A stretch of 64,000 nucleotides of DNA from Bradyrhizobium sp. AZCC 1721 (GCF_036924715.1 NZ_JAZHSB010000001.1:124001-188000); one strand, 5' to 3'. Numbered from the stretch's first letter, positions 51,334 to 63,431 are shown. Numbers and translations are program-made. The notes: a model not told the origin generated them from the letters alone.

Positions 51334-51564
51334 GACGGCAATCTAAAGGGGTCTTGGGGCAAGCGCCATATCTGGCGGGATGGCGGCAAGGGCGGAGAGT
51401 TCCCCGCGGGAAGACAATGCGCGGCGAGGTGTTAATCCTTTTGTTTTGGTTAACTAATCCTCGACAATATGCAGAATCCCAATTGGGTTCAGTAGCGGTT
51501 CAGGTGCCTCGGCCCAGAAGGCCGGAATCCTGGCCGACGGCGGTCGGTCAAGAGAAGAGACAGA

Positions 51565-52779
51565 ATGGAAGGCCCGTTCAATCGCAAGCTTGGATCCCCG
51601 GACTCGCGGCCGTCGGGCCCGACCCGGCGGACGGCAGTCGGTCTTATCCTCGGCGCGCCCCTGCTCGGCGCCTGCTCCGGTGGTGGACAGATTTCCAATC
51701 CGTTTGGCCCGTCCGCGCCCGAGGGGCCGCCAGGCCCGCAGCAGCAGCCGCTCGCCGTCGGCACCGGGCAGGTCAAGGTCGGCCTGATCCTGCCGCTTTC
51801 GGCCGCCGGCAATGCCGGTGTCGCCGCGCAATCGATGAAGAACGCGGCGGAGATGGCGCTGGCGGAATTCCAGAATCCGAACATTCAGCTTCTGATCAAG
51901 GACGACGGCGGCAGTCCGCAGGGCGCCCAGCAGGTCACCCAGGAGGCGCTCGGCGAGGGCGTGGAAATCGTTCTGGGCCCGCTGTTTGCGGCCTCGGTGC
52001 CGGCGACCGCGCAACTGACGCGCGCGCGGAGCATTCCAGTGATCGCGTTCTCGACCGATTCCAGCGTCGCCGGACGCGGGGTTTATCTGCTGAGCTTCCT
52101 GCCCGAATCAGACGTCAACCGGATCGTCGATTATTCGGCCAGCATCGGAAAGCGATCGTTTGCGGCGCTGTTGCCCGACAACGCCTATGGCAATGTGGTG
52201 GAAGCGGCGTTCAAGCAGGCGGTCGGCCGCAAAGGCCGCATCGTCGCCTTCGAAAAATACACCGCCGATCGTGCCGGCGCGGCGCGGACGGTGGCGCAGT
52301 CGCTCGGCTCGGCGGACGCGCTGTTCATCGCCGACGACGGTGAATCGGTCGTGGCAGCGGCGGATGCCTTGACCTCGGCGGGCGCGAACTTGCGCAACAT
52401 CCAGTTGCTCGGCACCGGGCTCTGGGACAATCCGCGCATCTATGCGAGCGCGACGCTGCAGGGCGGGCTTTATGCTGCGCCGGATCCGTCGGGCTTCCGC
52501 GCCTTCTCCGGCCGCTACCGCGCCAAATACGGCACGGACCCCGTGCGCACCGCAACGCTCGCCTATGATGCCGTCGCGCTGGTTGCTGCGCTGTCGAAAC
52601 AGCAGGGCGGCCAGCGCTTTGCGCCGGAGACGCTGACCAACCCGTCGGGCTTTGCCGGCATCGACGGGCTGTTTCGATTCCGTTCCGACGGCACCAACGA
52701 GCGCGGGCTTGCGGTGATGAAGGTCGCAAGCGGCGGCAGCACGCCGGTTGCCGGATCGCCGAAGAGTTTTGGGGCGTGA
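51565..52779 (+). CDS. LpoA-like penicillin-binding-protein activator lipoprotein
   Basis: 404 residues. A Tat- or Sec-like N terminus with RRTAVGLILGAPLLGAC; Cys37 is the lipobox Cys. The mature part is a type I periplasmic-binding fold (VGLILPLSAAGNAGVAAQSMKNAAEMAL) like LppC/LpoA activators of PBP1A or branched-chain amino-acid receptors. As no ABC transporter is adjacent and rsmI is divergent (the usual lpoA context), the LpoA reading is favoured. Confidence 0.82.
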   Translation: MEGPFNRKLGSPDSRPSGPTRRTAVGLILGAPLLGACSGGGQISNPFGPSAPEGPPGPQQQPLAVGTGQVKVGLILPLSAAGNAGVAAQSMKNAAEMALAEFQNPNIQLLIKDDGGSPQGAQQVTQEALGEGVEIVLGPLFAASVPATAQLTRARSIPVIAFSTDSSVAGRGVYLLSFLPESDVNRIVDYSASIGKRSFAALLPDNAYGNVVEAAFKQAVGRKGRIVAFEKYTADRAGAARTVAQSLGSADALFIADDGESVVAAADALTSAGANLRNIQLLGTGLWDNPRIYASATLQGGLYAAPDPSGFRAFSGRYRAKYGTDPVRTATLAYDAVALVAALSKQQGGQRFAPETLTNPSGFAGIDGLFRFRSDGTNERGLAVMKVASGGSTPVAGSPKSFGA

Positions 52780-52784
52780 TCCTT

Positions 52785-52904
52785 CGTCGCCCCTGCGAAC
52801 GCAGGGGCCCAGAGCCACCATCTTTGGTTTTGAGAGAAGCCGTCGCCTTGTGCCCTTTACGCGGGTTGCGGCGTATGGGTTCCTGCGGTTCGCAGGAACG
52901 ACGG
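52785..52904. repeat. palindromic interspersed repeat
   Basis: CGTCGCCCCTGCGAACGCAG at the left and CGCAGGAACGACGG at the right, with GCGGCGTATGGGTTCCTGCG inside. Same family as 5821, 8837 and 15917; between convergent genes. Confidence 0.72.
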
Positions 52905-52907
52905 CTG

Positions 52908-54077
52908 TTACGCGGCGAGATCCGCCACCACCGCGTCGAGCACCGGAAAACCTTCCTTCGTCACGCGCAATCTTCCATCGGAGTCGACGGATATCGCGCC
53001 TTCCGCGCGCAGGATAGCGATGCGGCTCGGATCAAGCGCGCGGCCGGATAGCGCCGCATAACGCCTGGGATCGATGCCTTCGGCGAGCCGCAAGCCCATC
53101 AGCAAGAATTCGTCGGCGCGCTCTTCGCTGTTGAGGTGGTCGTCGGTGACGACGCCGTGGCCGTTGGCCTCGACGCGCATCAGCCAGGCCTCCGGGCGCT
53201 TCTCGGTCGCGGTGGCGTGTCGCGCGCCGTCGATGTCGAGGCGGCCATGCGCGCCGGGACCGATGCCGGCATATTCCTCGCCGCGCCAATAGACGAGATT
53301 GTGCTGGCACTCCGCGCCTTCGCGGGCGTGATTGGAAATCTCGTAGGCCGGCAAGCCATGATGCGCGCAGACTTCCTGCGTCACGTCGTACAGCGCACGC
53401 GCCACCGCCTCGTTCGGTGTCTTGAGTTTGCCCGCCGCATGCAGGCCGAAGAACGGCGTGCCTTCCTCGATGGTGAGCTGGTAGAGCGAGAGATGCTCGG
53501 CGGCTTCGGAAATCGCGAGCTTCAGTTCATCCGCCCACATAAGCGGCGTCTGATCGGGGCGGGCGTAGATCAGGTCGAATGAATAGCGATCGAACGCGGC
53601 GCGCGCGATCGCGACCGCATCGAGCGCCTCGCGCGCGGTATGCAGCCGTCCGAGCGCTTTCAGCGAGGCGTCGTCGAGCGCCTGCACGCCGAGCGAGACG
53701 CGGTTGACGCCGGCTGAGCGATAGCCGCGAAACCGCGTCGCTTCTACGCTGGTCGGATTGGCTTCGAGCGTGACCTCGACATTGCCGGCGACGCGCCAAT
53801 GCTTTCCGATCGCATCCAAAATCGCGCCGACGGTCTGCGGCTGCATCAAGGAAGGCGTGCCGCCGCCGAGAAAGATCGATGTGACGGTTCGCCCCGGTGC
53901 GCGCGCCGCCGTGGTTTCGATCTCGCGCGCAAACGCGCGCGCAAAACGTTTCTCGTCGATCGGTGCGTGGCGGACGTGGCTGTTGAAATCGCAATAGGGG
54001 CATTTCGACAGGCAGAACGGCCAGTGCACGTAGACGCCGAAGGCATCTTTGGGGCGGGGTCGCTCGCGACTAGCCAA
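52908..54077 (-). CDS. hemW: radical SAM heme chaperone HemW
   Basis: About 389 residues. The 4Fe-4S motif [14 protein letters not shown] (CxxxCxxC), the [11 protein letters not shown] loop and ANPTS are clear. HemW (formerly called HemN-like) delivers heme to membrane enzymes rather than oxidising coproporphyrinogen. The likely start is TTG 54077, overlapping the rdgB stop; there is no ATG near the conserved start, and the reading from 54134 lies inside rdgB. Third gene of rph-rdgB-hemW. Confidence 0.9.
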   Translation of the reverse strand: MASRERPRPKDAFGVYVHWPFCLSKCPYCDFNSHVRHAPIDEKRFARAFAREIETTAARAPGRTVTSIFLGGGTPSLMQPQTVGAILDAIGKHWRVAGNVEVTLEANPTSVEATRFRGYRSAGVNRVSLGVQALDDASLKALGRLHTAREALDAVAIARAAFDRYSFDLIYARPDQTPLMWADELKLAISEAAEHLSLYQLTIEEGTPFFGLHAAGKLKTPNEAVARALYDVTQEVCAHHGLPAYEISNHAREGAECQHNLVYWRGEEYAGIGPGAHGRLDIDGARHATATEKRPEAWLMRVEANGHGVVTDDHLNSEERADEFLLMGLRLAEGIDPRRYAALSGRALDPSRIAILRAEGAISVDSDGRLRVTKEGFPVLDAVVADLAA

Positions 54078-54699
54078 GGCAGATCTCCGCCAGTTTGACG
54101 AAGGCTCGTGCCCGGTGCGACAGGCCAAGCCCAAGCGGCGGCAGGCCGTGCTTTTCGATGGAAGTCATCTCGCCAAAGGTCCGCGTGTGCCCGTCGGGCA
54201 GGAATACCGGATCATAGCCAAAACCGGCGGTGCCGCGCGGCGGCCAGACCAGGGTTCCGTCGGCGCGGGCCTCGACCTCTTCGAGATGGCCATCGGGCCA
54301 GGCGACGCACAGGGCCGAGACAAAATGCGCACTTCGCTTGTCGGGCGCGGTGGCGCCGCGCTCCTGCAACAGGCGCTCGACCCTGGTCATCGCCGCCATG
54401 AAATCCTTGCCATTGCCGGCCCAGCGCGCCGAATAGATTCCGGGCGCGCCGTCGAGCGCATCAACTACGAGACCGGAATCATCGGCAAAGGCCGGCAATT
54501 GCGCGGCTTTCGCCGCCGCGATCGCCTTGATCGCGGCATTGGCCCGAAACGTCTGGCCGGTTTCCTCGGGCTCGCCGAGACCCAGCTCGCCCGCGGAAAC
54601 CGCCTCGACGCCGTGCGGCGCGAGCAATTCCTGCATCTCGGCGAGCTTGCCGGGATTGTGGGTCGCGATCACGAGCCGGCCGGTGATTCGACGGTGCAT
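54070..54699 (-). CDS. rdgB: XTP/dITP pyrophosphatase RdgB
   Basis: A 209-residue house-cleaning enzyme removing ITP and [49 protein letters not shown] (in parts) and [15 protein letters not shown] are signature motifs. Eleven bases after rph on the same strand. Confidence 0.95.
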   Translation of the reverse strand: MHRRITGRLVIATHNPGKLAEMQELLAPHGVEAVSAGELGLGEPEETGQTFRANAAIKAIAAAKAAQLPAFADDSGLVVDALDGAPGIYSARWAGNGKDFMAAMTRVERLLQERGATAPDKRSAHFVSALCVAWPDGHLEEVEARADGTLVWPPRGTAGFGYDPVFLPDGHTRTFGEMTSIEKHGLPPLGLGLSHRARAFVKLAEICLG

Positions 54700-54710
54700 G
54701 TGCGATCAGA

Positions 54711-55424
54711 CTACGCCACAGCCAGCTTCTGCAAGTCCACCAGACGCGCGACACCCTTGCGCGCCAGTTCCATCAGCGCCAGGAACTCGTCTTGTGAAAA
54801 CGGCGTCTTCTCAGCGGTGCCCTGCACCTCGATGATGCGGCCGTCGCCGGTCATGACGAAATTGGCATCGGTCTCGGCCTCGGAATCCTCGGCATAGTCG
54901 AGGTCGAGCACCGGCGTGCCCTGATAGATGCCGCAGGAGATCGCGGCGACATTGTCGCGCAGCACGTTGGCTTTCAGCATGTTGCGGTTCTTCATCCAGC
55001 CGATGCAGTCGGCCAGCGCCACCCAGGCGCCGGTGATCGAGGCCGTGCGCGTGCCGCCATCGGCCTGGATCACGTCGCAATCGACCGTAATCTGGCGCTC
55101 GCCGAGCGCTTCGAGGTCGACGGCTGCGCGCAAGGAGCGGCCGATCAGCCGCTGGATCTCGACGGTACGCCCGCCCTGCTTGCCGGCGGCGGCCTCGCGG
55201 CGGGTACGCTCCAATGTGGCGCGCGGCAGCATGCCGTATTCGGCGGTTACCCAGCCGCGGCCCTGGCCCTTCAACCAGGGCGGCAGCCGTTCTTCCAGGG
55301 TGGCTGTGACCAGCACATGGGTGTCGCCGAACTTCACCATGCAGGAACCTTCGGCATATTTGACCACGCCGCGTTCCAGCGACACGGGGCGCAACTGATC
55401 GGGCGCACGGCGGCTCGGCCGCAT
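54711..55424 (-). CDS. rph: ribonuclease PH
   Basis: A 237-residue phosphorolytic exonuclease that trims tRNA 3' ends. [19 protein letters not shown] start, [34 protein letters not shown] and [19 protein letters not shown] are typical. ATG 55424 fits the family length; five extra residues from 55439 are unlikely. Divergent from hrcA, the usual alphaproteobacterial layout. Confidence 0.96.
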   Translation of the reverse strand: MRPSRRAPDQLRPVSLERGVVKYAEGSCMVKFGDTHVLVTATLEERLPPWLKGQGRGWVTAEYGMLPRATLERTRREAAAGKQGGRTVEIQRLIGRSLRAAVDLEALGERQITVDCDVIQADGGTRTASITGAWVALADCIGWMKNRNMLKANVLRDNVAAISCGIYQGTPVLDLDYAEDSEAETDANFVMTGDGRIIEVQGTAEKTPFSQDEFLALMELARKGVARLVDLQKLAVA

Positions 55425-55516
55425 GGGGAATCCTTCCAAAAATCGAGCGAAAATTCGTTCGCGGTGCTTGTAGGAGGGGGAGCGGGCAGCGGCAAGGGTT
55501 TTTGCCTTGTTTCGGG

Positions 55517-55557
55517 GTAGAGGTTCGGTTCTGAATCAATCAGAACCGAACCTCTAT
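55517..55557. repeat. 17-bp perfect inverted repeat between rph and hrcA
   Basis: AGAGGTTCGGTTCTGA (55519-55534) pairs fully with TCAGAACCGAACCTCT (55540-55555) across ATCAA, extended by one T-A pair. A TTGTTTTGACGCGTTTTCT segment follows, the inverse of the repeat at 31600-31630, so this is an interspersed element. It lies in the divergent promoter gap and could affect either gene. Confidence 0.75.
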
Positions 55558-55705
55558 CTTCTTGTTTTGACGCGTTTTCTTCACGCGAACCGGCGGCCGC
55601 CCCCGGATCCAGTCCGAGGGCATGCTTCGCTCGAAAACGCTATGTGAAGCGGACGCTTGTCATCGGCGCGCCGGATCGACAAATTAGGGTATCAGGGAGT
55701 TAACA

Positions 55706-56794
55706 GTGGCCCACCACGATCCGATTGGCCTGATCGCGCCGCATGCGGGGCTCGCCCAGCTCAACGAGCGCTCGCGCGACATTTTTCGTCAAATCGTCGA
55801 GAGCTATCTCGCGACCGGCGAACCCGTCGGTTCGCGCAACATCTCCCGCTTGATCGCAGTGCCGCTGTCGCCGGCTTCCGTCCGCAATGTGATGTCGGAC
55901 CTCGAAGCGCTCGGCCTGATCTATGCGCCGCATACCTCGGCCGGCCGCCTGCCGACCGAACTCGGCCTGCGCTTCTTCGTCGACGCCCTGATGCAGGTCG
56001 GCGACCTCACCGAACCCGAACGGGAATCGATCCAGAACCAGCTTGCCTCCGTCGGTCGGGCGCAGTCGGTCGAGGCGGCGCTCGGCGAGGCGCTGACGCG
56101 GCTGTCGGGCCTGACCCGCGCGGCCGCCGTGGTGCTGACCGCAAAATCCAATTCGCGGCTGAAACACATCGAATTCGTGCGGCTGGAGCCGGAGCGCGCG
56201 CTGGTGGTGCTGGTCGGCGAAGACGGCCAGGTCGAAAACCGCGTGCTGACGCTGCCGCCCGGCGTGCCTTCCTCGGCGCTGACGGAGGCGAGCAATTTTC
56301 TCAATGCGCGGATTCGCGGCCGTACGCTCGCTGAAGCGCGCCTCGAACTCGAAACCGCGATGGCGCAGAGCCGCATCGAGCTCGACCAACTGACGCAGAA
56401 GGTGATCGAGGCGGGGATTGCGAGCTGGTCGGGCGGCGAAAACGAAGACCGGCAATTGATCGTGCGCGGGCATGCCAACCTGCTGGAAGATTTGCACGCG
56501 CTCGAAGATCTCGAACGCGTCAAGTCGCTGTTCGACGATCTCGAGACCAAGCGCGGCGTGATCGACCTGTTGGGCCGGGCCGAGCGCGCCGAAGGCGTGC
56601 GGATCTTCATCGGATCGGAGAACAAGCTGTTCTCGCTGTCCGGTTCCTCGACCATCATCGCACCCTATAGCGACGCTTCGCACCGCATCGTCGGGGTTCT
56701 CGGCGTGATCGGGCCGACTCGGCTGAACTATGCGCGGGTGATTCCGACGGTGGATTACGCCGCCCGCATTGTCAGCCGGATGCTGGGCGGCTGA
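55706..56794 (+). CDS. hrcA: heat-inducible transcription repressor HrcA
   Basis: A 362-residue repressor that binds CIRCE operators of groE and other chaperone operons. N-terminal winged helix ([29 protein letters not shown], in parts; [26 protein letters not shown]), GAF-like core and C-terminal [17 protein letters not shown]. The start is GTG 55706. No CIRCE element is visible in this window, so its targets are elsewhere. grpE follows at 118 bp. Confidence 0.95.
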   Translation: MAHHDPIGLIAPHAGLAQLNERSRDIFRQIVESYLATGEPVGSRNISRLIAVPLSPASVRNVMSDLEALGLIYAPHTSAGRLPTELGLRFFVDALMQVGDLTEPERESIQNQLASVGRAQSVEAALGEALTRLSGLTRAAAVVLTAKSNSRLKHIEFVRLEPERALVVLVGEDGQVENRVLTLPPGVPSSALTEASNFLNARIRGRTLAEARLELETAMAQSRIELDQLTQKVIEAGIASWSGGENEDRQLIVRGHANLLEDLHALEDLERVKSLFDDLETKRGVIDLLGRAERAEGVRIFIGSENKLFSLSGSSTIIAPYSDASHRIVGVLGVIGPTRLNYARVIPTVDYAARIVSRMLGG

Positions 56795-56912
56795 TCCGCC
56801 ACGAATCGACCTTAATCAGGGCTGGTTGCGCTTGATTTTCGGCCCCTAAAGCACGATATCCCCGGCAGCAAATCCCCATCCAACCAGAACCGTTTTTTGA
56901 GAAGGCAGTCTT

Positions 56913-57533
56913 ATGACCGATCCCAACCGGCCGAGTGACGACGGGGCACAACCCGCCAACCAGACCGGCGAGCCCGTGGTCTCAAAACCCTACATCATGC
57001 CCGACGATCCCGAGGATGGATCGGTCGAGGCGTTGACGAAGGAAGCGGCGGGAGCGCGCGACAAGATGCTGCGCACGCTGGCTGAGATGGAAAACCTGCG
57101 CAAGCGCACCGCCAAGGAAGTCGCCGACGCGCGCGCCTACGGCATCACCGGCTTCGCCCGCGACATTCTCGAAATCGCCGACAATCTGCAGCGCGCGCTC
57201 GATGCCATGCCGGCCGAGACCAAGGCCACCGCCGATCCGGCGCTGAAGGCGTTCATCGAAGGCGTCGAGTTGACCGAGCGCTCGCTGCTGAACACGCTGG
57301 AGAAGAACGGCGTCAAGAAGTTCGATCCATCGGGCGAGAAGTTCGATCCCAATTTCCAGCAGGCGATGTACGAAGTGCCCGATCCGTCCGTTCCCGCAGG
57401 GACGGTGGTTCAGGTCGTGCAGGCCGGCTTCATGATCGGCGAACGCATACTGCGCCCGGCGCTGGTCGGCGTGTCGAAGGGCGGCGCCAAGGCGGCACCG
57501 GCCGCCAACAATGAGCCGAACAGCGCGGCGTAA
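56913..57533 (+). CDS. grpE: nucleotide exchange factor GrpE
   Basis: A 206-residue DnaK co-chaperone. A disordered acidic N terminus, a long helix ([26 protein letters not shown], in parts), and the beta domain with [45 protein letters not shown] (in parts). It is preceded by GAAGGC near a good spacing to ATG. Downstream of hrcA. Confidence 0.96.
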   Translation: MTDPNRPSDDGAQPANQTGEPVVSKPYIMPDDPEDGSVEALTKEAAGARDKMLRTLAEMENLRKRTAKEVADARAYGITGFARDILEIADNLQRALDAMPAETKATADPALKAFIEGVELTERSLLNTLEKNGVKKFDPSGEKFDPNFQQAMYEVPDPSVPAGTVVQVVQAGFMIGERILRPALVGVSKGGAKAAPAANNEPNSAA

Positions 57534-57672
57534 ATAGGCGCGCAAGTCGTTTCGAACCATGAAGGCCCCGCTGCGGAAGCTCGGCCTTCATCCTTCGAGA
57601 CGCGCGCAGGCCGCTCCGCAGGGATGAGCGGTCTACGGAGTATCACCGAAGGCGGTTGACGCGGGCCTATGC

Positions 57673-58107
57673 TTACAGCGGCCTCTCGTCCGCCCTTGGC
57701 CGGTAGGTCCCAAAACTCCAGAGATTGCCTTCCGGGTCGCGGCAGGCGAAATCGCGGCTACCATAGTCGGTGTCGCGCAGGTCCATTTCAATGATGGCGC
57801 CGGAGGCTTTGACCTTCGCATGTAGGGCGTCGGGATCGTCGACCGCGACATACAGCGCGTCCGTGCGACGGCCGCCGATATCGCCGACGAGCTTGCCGTA
57901 TTCGTCCTCCCTGCTCTGGCCGAGCATCAGGATCGAGGGTCCAAAGGCAAGCTCGGCGTGATGGATGGTGCCGCCGTTCCGGTAGACGGCGCGTTCGGTG
58001 AAACCAACAACCTCCTTGAGCCAGCGGATCATCGCTTCGGCATCCCGGCAGCGCATCGTCGGATAAAGGCGCGGCGTTTCGCTTTTGCTTGGACTGGTCA
58101 CCGGCAA
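57673..58107 (-). CDS. VOC (glyoxalase/bleomycin-resistance fold) protein
   Basis: A 144-residue VOC protein with paired beta-alpha-beta modules: LYPTMRCRDAEAMIRWLKEVVGF, ILMLGQSRED, VDDPDALHAKVKASGA and ACRDPEGNLWSFGTYRP. Resembles PhnB/glyoxalase-like proteins. Metal ligands are not fully conserved by eye and no substrate can be given. Probably transcribed with the AraC gene 74 bases upstream on the same strand. Confidence 0.85.
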   Translation of the reverse strand: MPVTSPSKSETPRLYPTMRCRDAEAMIRWLKEVVGFTERAVYRNGGTIHHAELAFGPSILMLGQSREDEYGKLVGDIGGRRTDALYVAVDDPDALHAKVKASGAIIEMDLRDTDYGSRDFACRDPEGNLWSFGTYRPRADERPL

Positions 58108-58180
58108 CTCCTCGCATTGCGTTACCTCACTAGTATCGCGAGGCGAGGACGGTCGGCTTGAAGATTTGTTACCTGACCGG

Positions 58181-59041
58181 CTACGCGTCCAGTGCGTCCA
58201 GTGCGTCCAGCGGGCGCAGCAGGCGGCTGTCAGTCAGCGCCAGCCGGTGGGCCCAGGCCGTTGGCGATTCGCCGGCAAGGGTTGAAAATTCGCGGGCGAG
58301 ATGCGCCTGGTCGGCATAGCCGCTTTCGGCCGCAATCCCTGCCCAGCCGCTTCCCGCTCCCGTCCGCGCCAGTCGGCAGGCTTCGTGAAAGCGCATCATG
58401 CGGGCGACCGGCTTCGGCGCCAGACCAATTTCCGCTCGGAAGCGATCGACCAAGTGCTTGCGGCTCCAGCCGATCTCTCTTGCAAGCGCAGTGATGCGCA
58501 CGCTGCCCGCGCTGCGTGCGAGCCGTCCATAGGCGAATGCGATCTCGGGCGAAGGCCGATGGCTGGCGCGCCCTGCAACAAAATCCTCGACCAGATCGAA
58601 GCGATCCTGCCAGCAGGATATCGCGCCAAGCCGCTCGCGCAGGTACGGTCCCTCAGGCCCCAGTACGTCACCGATGTCGACCATGCGCGCGGTGAGATCG
58701 GCGACGGCCCCGCCAAAGAAGCGATAGGCGCCAAGCGGCGTGAAATCCACCTGCACGCCTTCGGCGCCGCCATCGGATTCGATATGAACCGGACCGGCAT
58801 AAAGCCCGGCGGCGAAACTCGGCTGCCGATCATCAGCGTCAGGATCGCGTCCGAGAGCGATCAGGAACGGTGTGCCGAAGCTGATGATCAGCGGGACTAC
58901 CAGACCTGCGGTTTCGCGCTGGAAGAACCGGCCGGGCGCGGTTTCGCGATAGCCCGTCATGCCGGCGATCAGGCCTGTCATACGCTGCGATGGCGCACGA
59001 CGAATCATCTCGAACGCGAGTGGAGCCGCTGGACCTGACAT
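58181..59041 (-). CDS. AraC-family transcriptional regulator
   Basis: 286 residues. C-terminal double helix-turn-helix (ITALAREIGWSRKHLVDRFRAEIGL, in parts; WAGIAAESGYADQAHLAREFSTLAGESPTAW, in parts) and an N-terminal effector domain. It ends in LDALDALDA from a 9-bp tandem triplication (58185-58210). Start MSGPAAP (ATG 59041) is chosen; the open frame continues to 59716 only as a shadow of the neighbouring hydrolase. It likely controls the VOC gene or the hydrolase; that is inferred from position. Confidence 0.87.
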   Translation of the reverse strand: MSGPAAPLAFEMIRRAPSQRMTGLIAGMTGYRETAPGRFFQRETAGLVVPLIISFGTPFLIALGRDPDADDRQPSFAAGLYAGPVHIESDGGAEGVQVDFTPLGAYRFFGGAVADLTARMVDIGDVLGPEGPYLRERLGAISCWQDRFDLVEDFVAGRASHRPSPEIAFAYGRLARSAGSVRITALAREIGWSRKHLVDRFRAEIGLAPKPVARMMRFHEACRLARTGAGSGWAGIAAESGYADQAHLAREFSTLAGESPTAWAHRLALTDSRLLRPLDALDALDA

Positions 59042-59073
59042 CCCAAACCCCCGAAGCGGGCAAGACGAACGCA

Positions 59074-59787
59074 CTAGGCCGCGATATCGCCCGACTGGAT
59101 GCGCTTGACGCCGGCCTTGGTCATGTCGGCCCAGGCTTTTGCGAGCGAGCCCTGGGTGTCGATGCCGCGGCAGGCGTCCTCGATCACGTAAGTCTCGAAG
59201 CCCGCCTTGCACGCATCCAGCGCGCTCCATGCCACGCAGAAATCGGTCGCGAGGCCAGCGAGGAAAACCCGCTTCACCTTGCGCGCCTTCAGGTACGCCG
59301 CGAGCCCCGTCGTGGTCTTGCCGTCGGCCTCGGTGAAGGCCGAATAGCTGTCGATGTCCTTGCGAAAACCCTTGCGGATAACGAGGCCGGCATGCGGGAT
59401 CGCGAGGTCCTTTGACAGCGACGCACCCTCGGTCCCCTGTACGCAGTGATCCGGCCACAGCACCTGCTTGCCGTAGGGGAGATCGATGGTTTCGAACGGC
59501 TTCTTGCCGGAATGGGTGGAGGCGAACGAGACGTGGCCCGCGGTGTGCCAGTCCTGCGTCATCACCACATTGGCAAAGCCCTTGGCGATGCGGTTGATGA
59601 CGGGCACCACTTGATCGCCGTCTTTCACGGCAAGGCTGCCGCCTGGCAGGAAGCAGTTTTGCACGTCGATGACGAGGAGCGCGGAGGCGTTGTCGGGTTT
59701 CATCGGTGCAGCCCATGGCGTCGTTGGAACGAGGGCGAGGACGGATGCCGCGCCAAAGCCTGTCAGAACCAGTCTGCGAGAAAGCAT
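59074..59787 (-). CDS. Tat-exported nicotinamidase/isochorismatase-family hydrolase
   Basis: 237 residues. The N terminus SRRLVLTGFGAASVLALVPT is a twin-arginine signal. The mature part matches PncA-type amidases: Asp in LLVIDVQNCFLPGGSL, metal His in TQDWHTAGHVSFAS, Lys in VIRKGFRKDIDSYSAF and Cys in GLATDFCVAWSALDA. Cytoplasmic PncA converts nicotinamide to nicotinate; an exported version suggests scavenging in the periplasm. ATG 59787 has AGGGAG seven to eight bases upstream. Confidence 0.9.
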   Translation of the reverse strand: MLSRRLVLTGFGAASVLALVPTTPWAAPMKPDNASALLVIDVQNCFLPGGSLAVKDGDQVVPVINRIAKGFANVVMTQDWHTAGHVSFASTHSGKKPFETIDLPYGKQVLWPDHCVQGTEGASLSKDLAIPHAGLVIRKGFRKDIDSYSAFTEADGKTTTGLAAYLKARKVKRVFLAGLATDFCVAWSALDACKAGFETYVIEDACRGIDTQGSLAKAWADMTKAGVKRIQSGDIAA

Positions 59788-59905
59788 AGCGCGTCTCCCT
59801 GCCATGAACCCGGCAGGGGGAAGGCTAGTTCCATTGGTGTACGAACGAAAGCCCGAAATTTCAGCGCGTCCTGAATATCAGGGCGCGCTTTTTTCGAATT
59901 CGCGA

Positions 59906-60844
59906 TCAGGCTCGCGGCCGGATTCCGTCGCGCACGGCGCGGAAGCGTGGAAAGGCCTTGGTCCAATCATCGCGCGGCGAAGAGCCGATGATGCGCATCG
60001 AGGTCTGGGCGCCGAACCGCAGCCATTGCACGATCGTCACCGGCGTATTGTCCTTGCCGCTGATGGCGTCGATCCGGGTCTCGTAGCCGGGCTGGCCATC
60101 GATGCGGACCGGCTCCGACATCGTGATCCTGCCATCGCGGACGCCGGGAATGGTGGTCGCGATCTGCTGGGCAAAGCGGCCGCGGTCGTCAGGCGACGCC
60201 GCCGTCGAGCCGATCAGGCCGATGATCATGAACGGCGCGACCTCGAAGCCCTTCTTTTCGTCGCTGTCGGAGAGAATGAGGGCGGCGCCCGGCGCCAGCG
60301 TACGGACGTTCTTGAAGCTCGAGAGTTCGCCGATCTTGAACGGCATCATCCCGAGCTGTTCCTCGACAGGAACCTCAACGCGGATCACGGCAGATGCGAA
60401 CATCTGGCGCACGGCATCGTCGGTATAGATCTTCGAGGCGTTCTCCGGCACCTGCACGGCGACGTAGCCGGAGAAGGTAGGGCCGGGCAGGATCATGGAA
60501 TAACGGCGCACGCTGGTGGCGCCGTCCTTGGCGTTTTCGACGGTGTAGTAGGCGAGCCCCGCTTTGGTCTCGATGCTTTCCGGCTTGATGCCGCCAGTGC
60601 CGCCGGGATTGGCCTTGAAGGCATTGGCGACCTCGCCATAAGCCTCGGCGGGCAGGTCGGCGACCAGCACCTTGACGCCCTGGTCTTCGGTCTCGAATCC
60701 CGTGAACGCCCTGGCCTTGTTGAGGCCGACCAGCGGCGTCATGCCGACCCTGGCGCCCGGCGGGAAAACCGGGTCCGCGGCGAACGCGGAGGAGGTGGCG
60801 GCAACGAGGAGGGCAACCGCAGCAAAATATCTAAGTGGCTTCAT
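59906..60844 (-). CDS. exported protein of unknown function
   Basis: 312 residues with a clear Sec signal (MKPLRYFAAVALLVAATSSAFAAD). The mature protein has repeated beta-rich segments (ARVGMTPLVGLNKARAFTGFE, PGYETRIDAISG) and no transmembrane helix. I recognise no catalytic motif or named family. The start is supported by the signal peptide. Monocistronic and divergent from dnaK. Confidence 0.75.
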   Translation of the reverse strand: MKPLRYFAAVALLVAATSSAFAADPVFPPGARVGMTPLVGLNKARAFTGFETEDQGVKVLVADLPAEAYGEVANAFKANPGGTGGIKPESIETKAGLAYYTVENAKDGATSVRRYSMILPGPTFSGYVAVQVPENASKIYTDDAVRQMFASAVIRVEVPVEEQLGMMPFKIGELSSFKNVRTLAPGAALILSDSDEKKGFEVAPFMIIGLIGSTAASPDDRGRFAQQIATTIPGVRDGRITMSEPVRIDGQPGYETRIDAISGKDNTPVTIVQWLRFGAQTSMRIIGSSPRDDWTKAFPRFRAVRDGIRPRA

Positions 60845-61386
60845 GGAGGGTCTACCGGGTTTGCATGGAGGCCGTTCAAAGATCGGACGGTGGTGGAATC
60901 TGGGCCTCGGGGCGCGACTGGGTCGTTCCGTTCGGCCCGCTTTTAGCGGTTTTGGTGTCCCTGCAACAGGGCAGGACGGGCGTCCGTTCCCCCGCCTCGC
61001 TCCTATTTCGCGGCATTCTGCCCGGCCTCCGAGCTCTTTTTTTGGGCGCTTCCAGCGGCCAAATACCGCGTCCCCTCAACCGGCGGCCGGTCCACGCCGT
61101 GAGGATGCTGCCGTATCGCTGTGCAACGCTTCGGGGTGTGAGCGATAAAGGAGTTGCCGATTTCTTAACGCCGGTCACGGCACGGGGGCCCGGCCCCAGG
61201 CGGCACAATCTTTCAAACGCCAGCCTTTTCAGGCCCTAAGCTTGCGCTCGGTCCTTGCAGGCACAACCCCCCCTCCTATATGAGGCTCACCGTCGCAATA
61301 TCGCGAGTATTTGAACGTTGGGGGTTCGGTTAGGTGCGCCGTCCAGGGCCCAGCCAACCTGCCGCAAAAAGAAGGATATGAGGACC
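60845..61386 (+). other. 542-bp leader region upstream of dnaK
   Basis: Gene-free between two divergent genes. It holds the RpoH-type promoter near 61254 and, further up, GC-rich stretches with no clear hairpin of known families. The transcribed leader after the promoter is about 100 bases. No CIRCE element was found. Confidence 0.55.
61254..61281 (+). promoter_or_regulatory. RpoH (sigma-32) type promoter for dnaK
   Basis: CTTG (61254-61257), 17 bases, then CCTATAT (61275-61281). This fits the alphaproteobacterial heat-shock promoter form CTTG-N16/17-CCTATNT and lies about 105 bases before the dnaK start. Confidence 0.65.
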
Positions 61387-63288
<1,902 letters not shown>

Positions 63289-63431
63289 GCGGGCTTTCGA
63301 TCATGACCCTCATCCAAAAGAGCGCACGGCTCGCGTTCGATGGGTGGGGGTCATTTTTCTTTAAGCCGATGGCGGCATCTTCGATTGAAGGTGCTTTCGG
63401 CATGAAGGCGAATTTCGGGCGGGTTTGACTG

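Noticed and set aside
58181..59716. 511-codon frame joining an AraC regulator to an upstream segment
   Set aside because: The upstream part is the wrong frame of the nicotinamidase-like gene; the AraC protein starts at 59041.
55440..61386. CIRCE operator near hrcA, grpE or dnaK
   Set aside because: No TTAGCACTC-N9-GAGTGCTAA or close variant was found.
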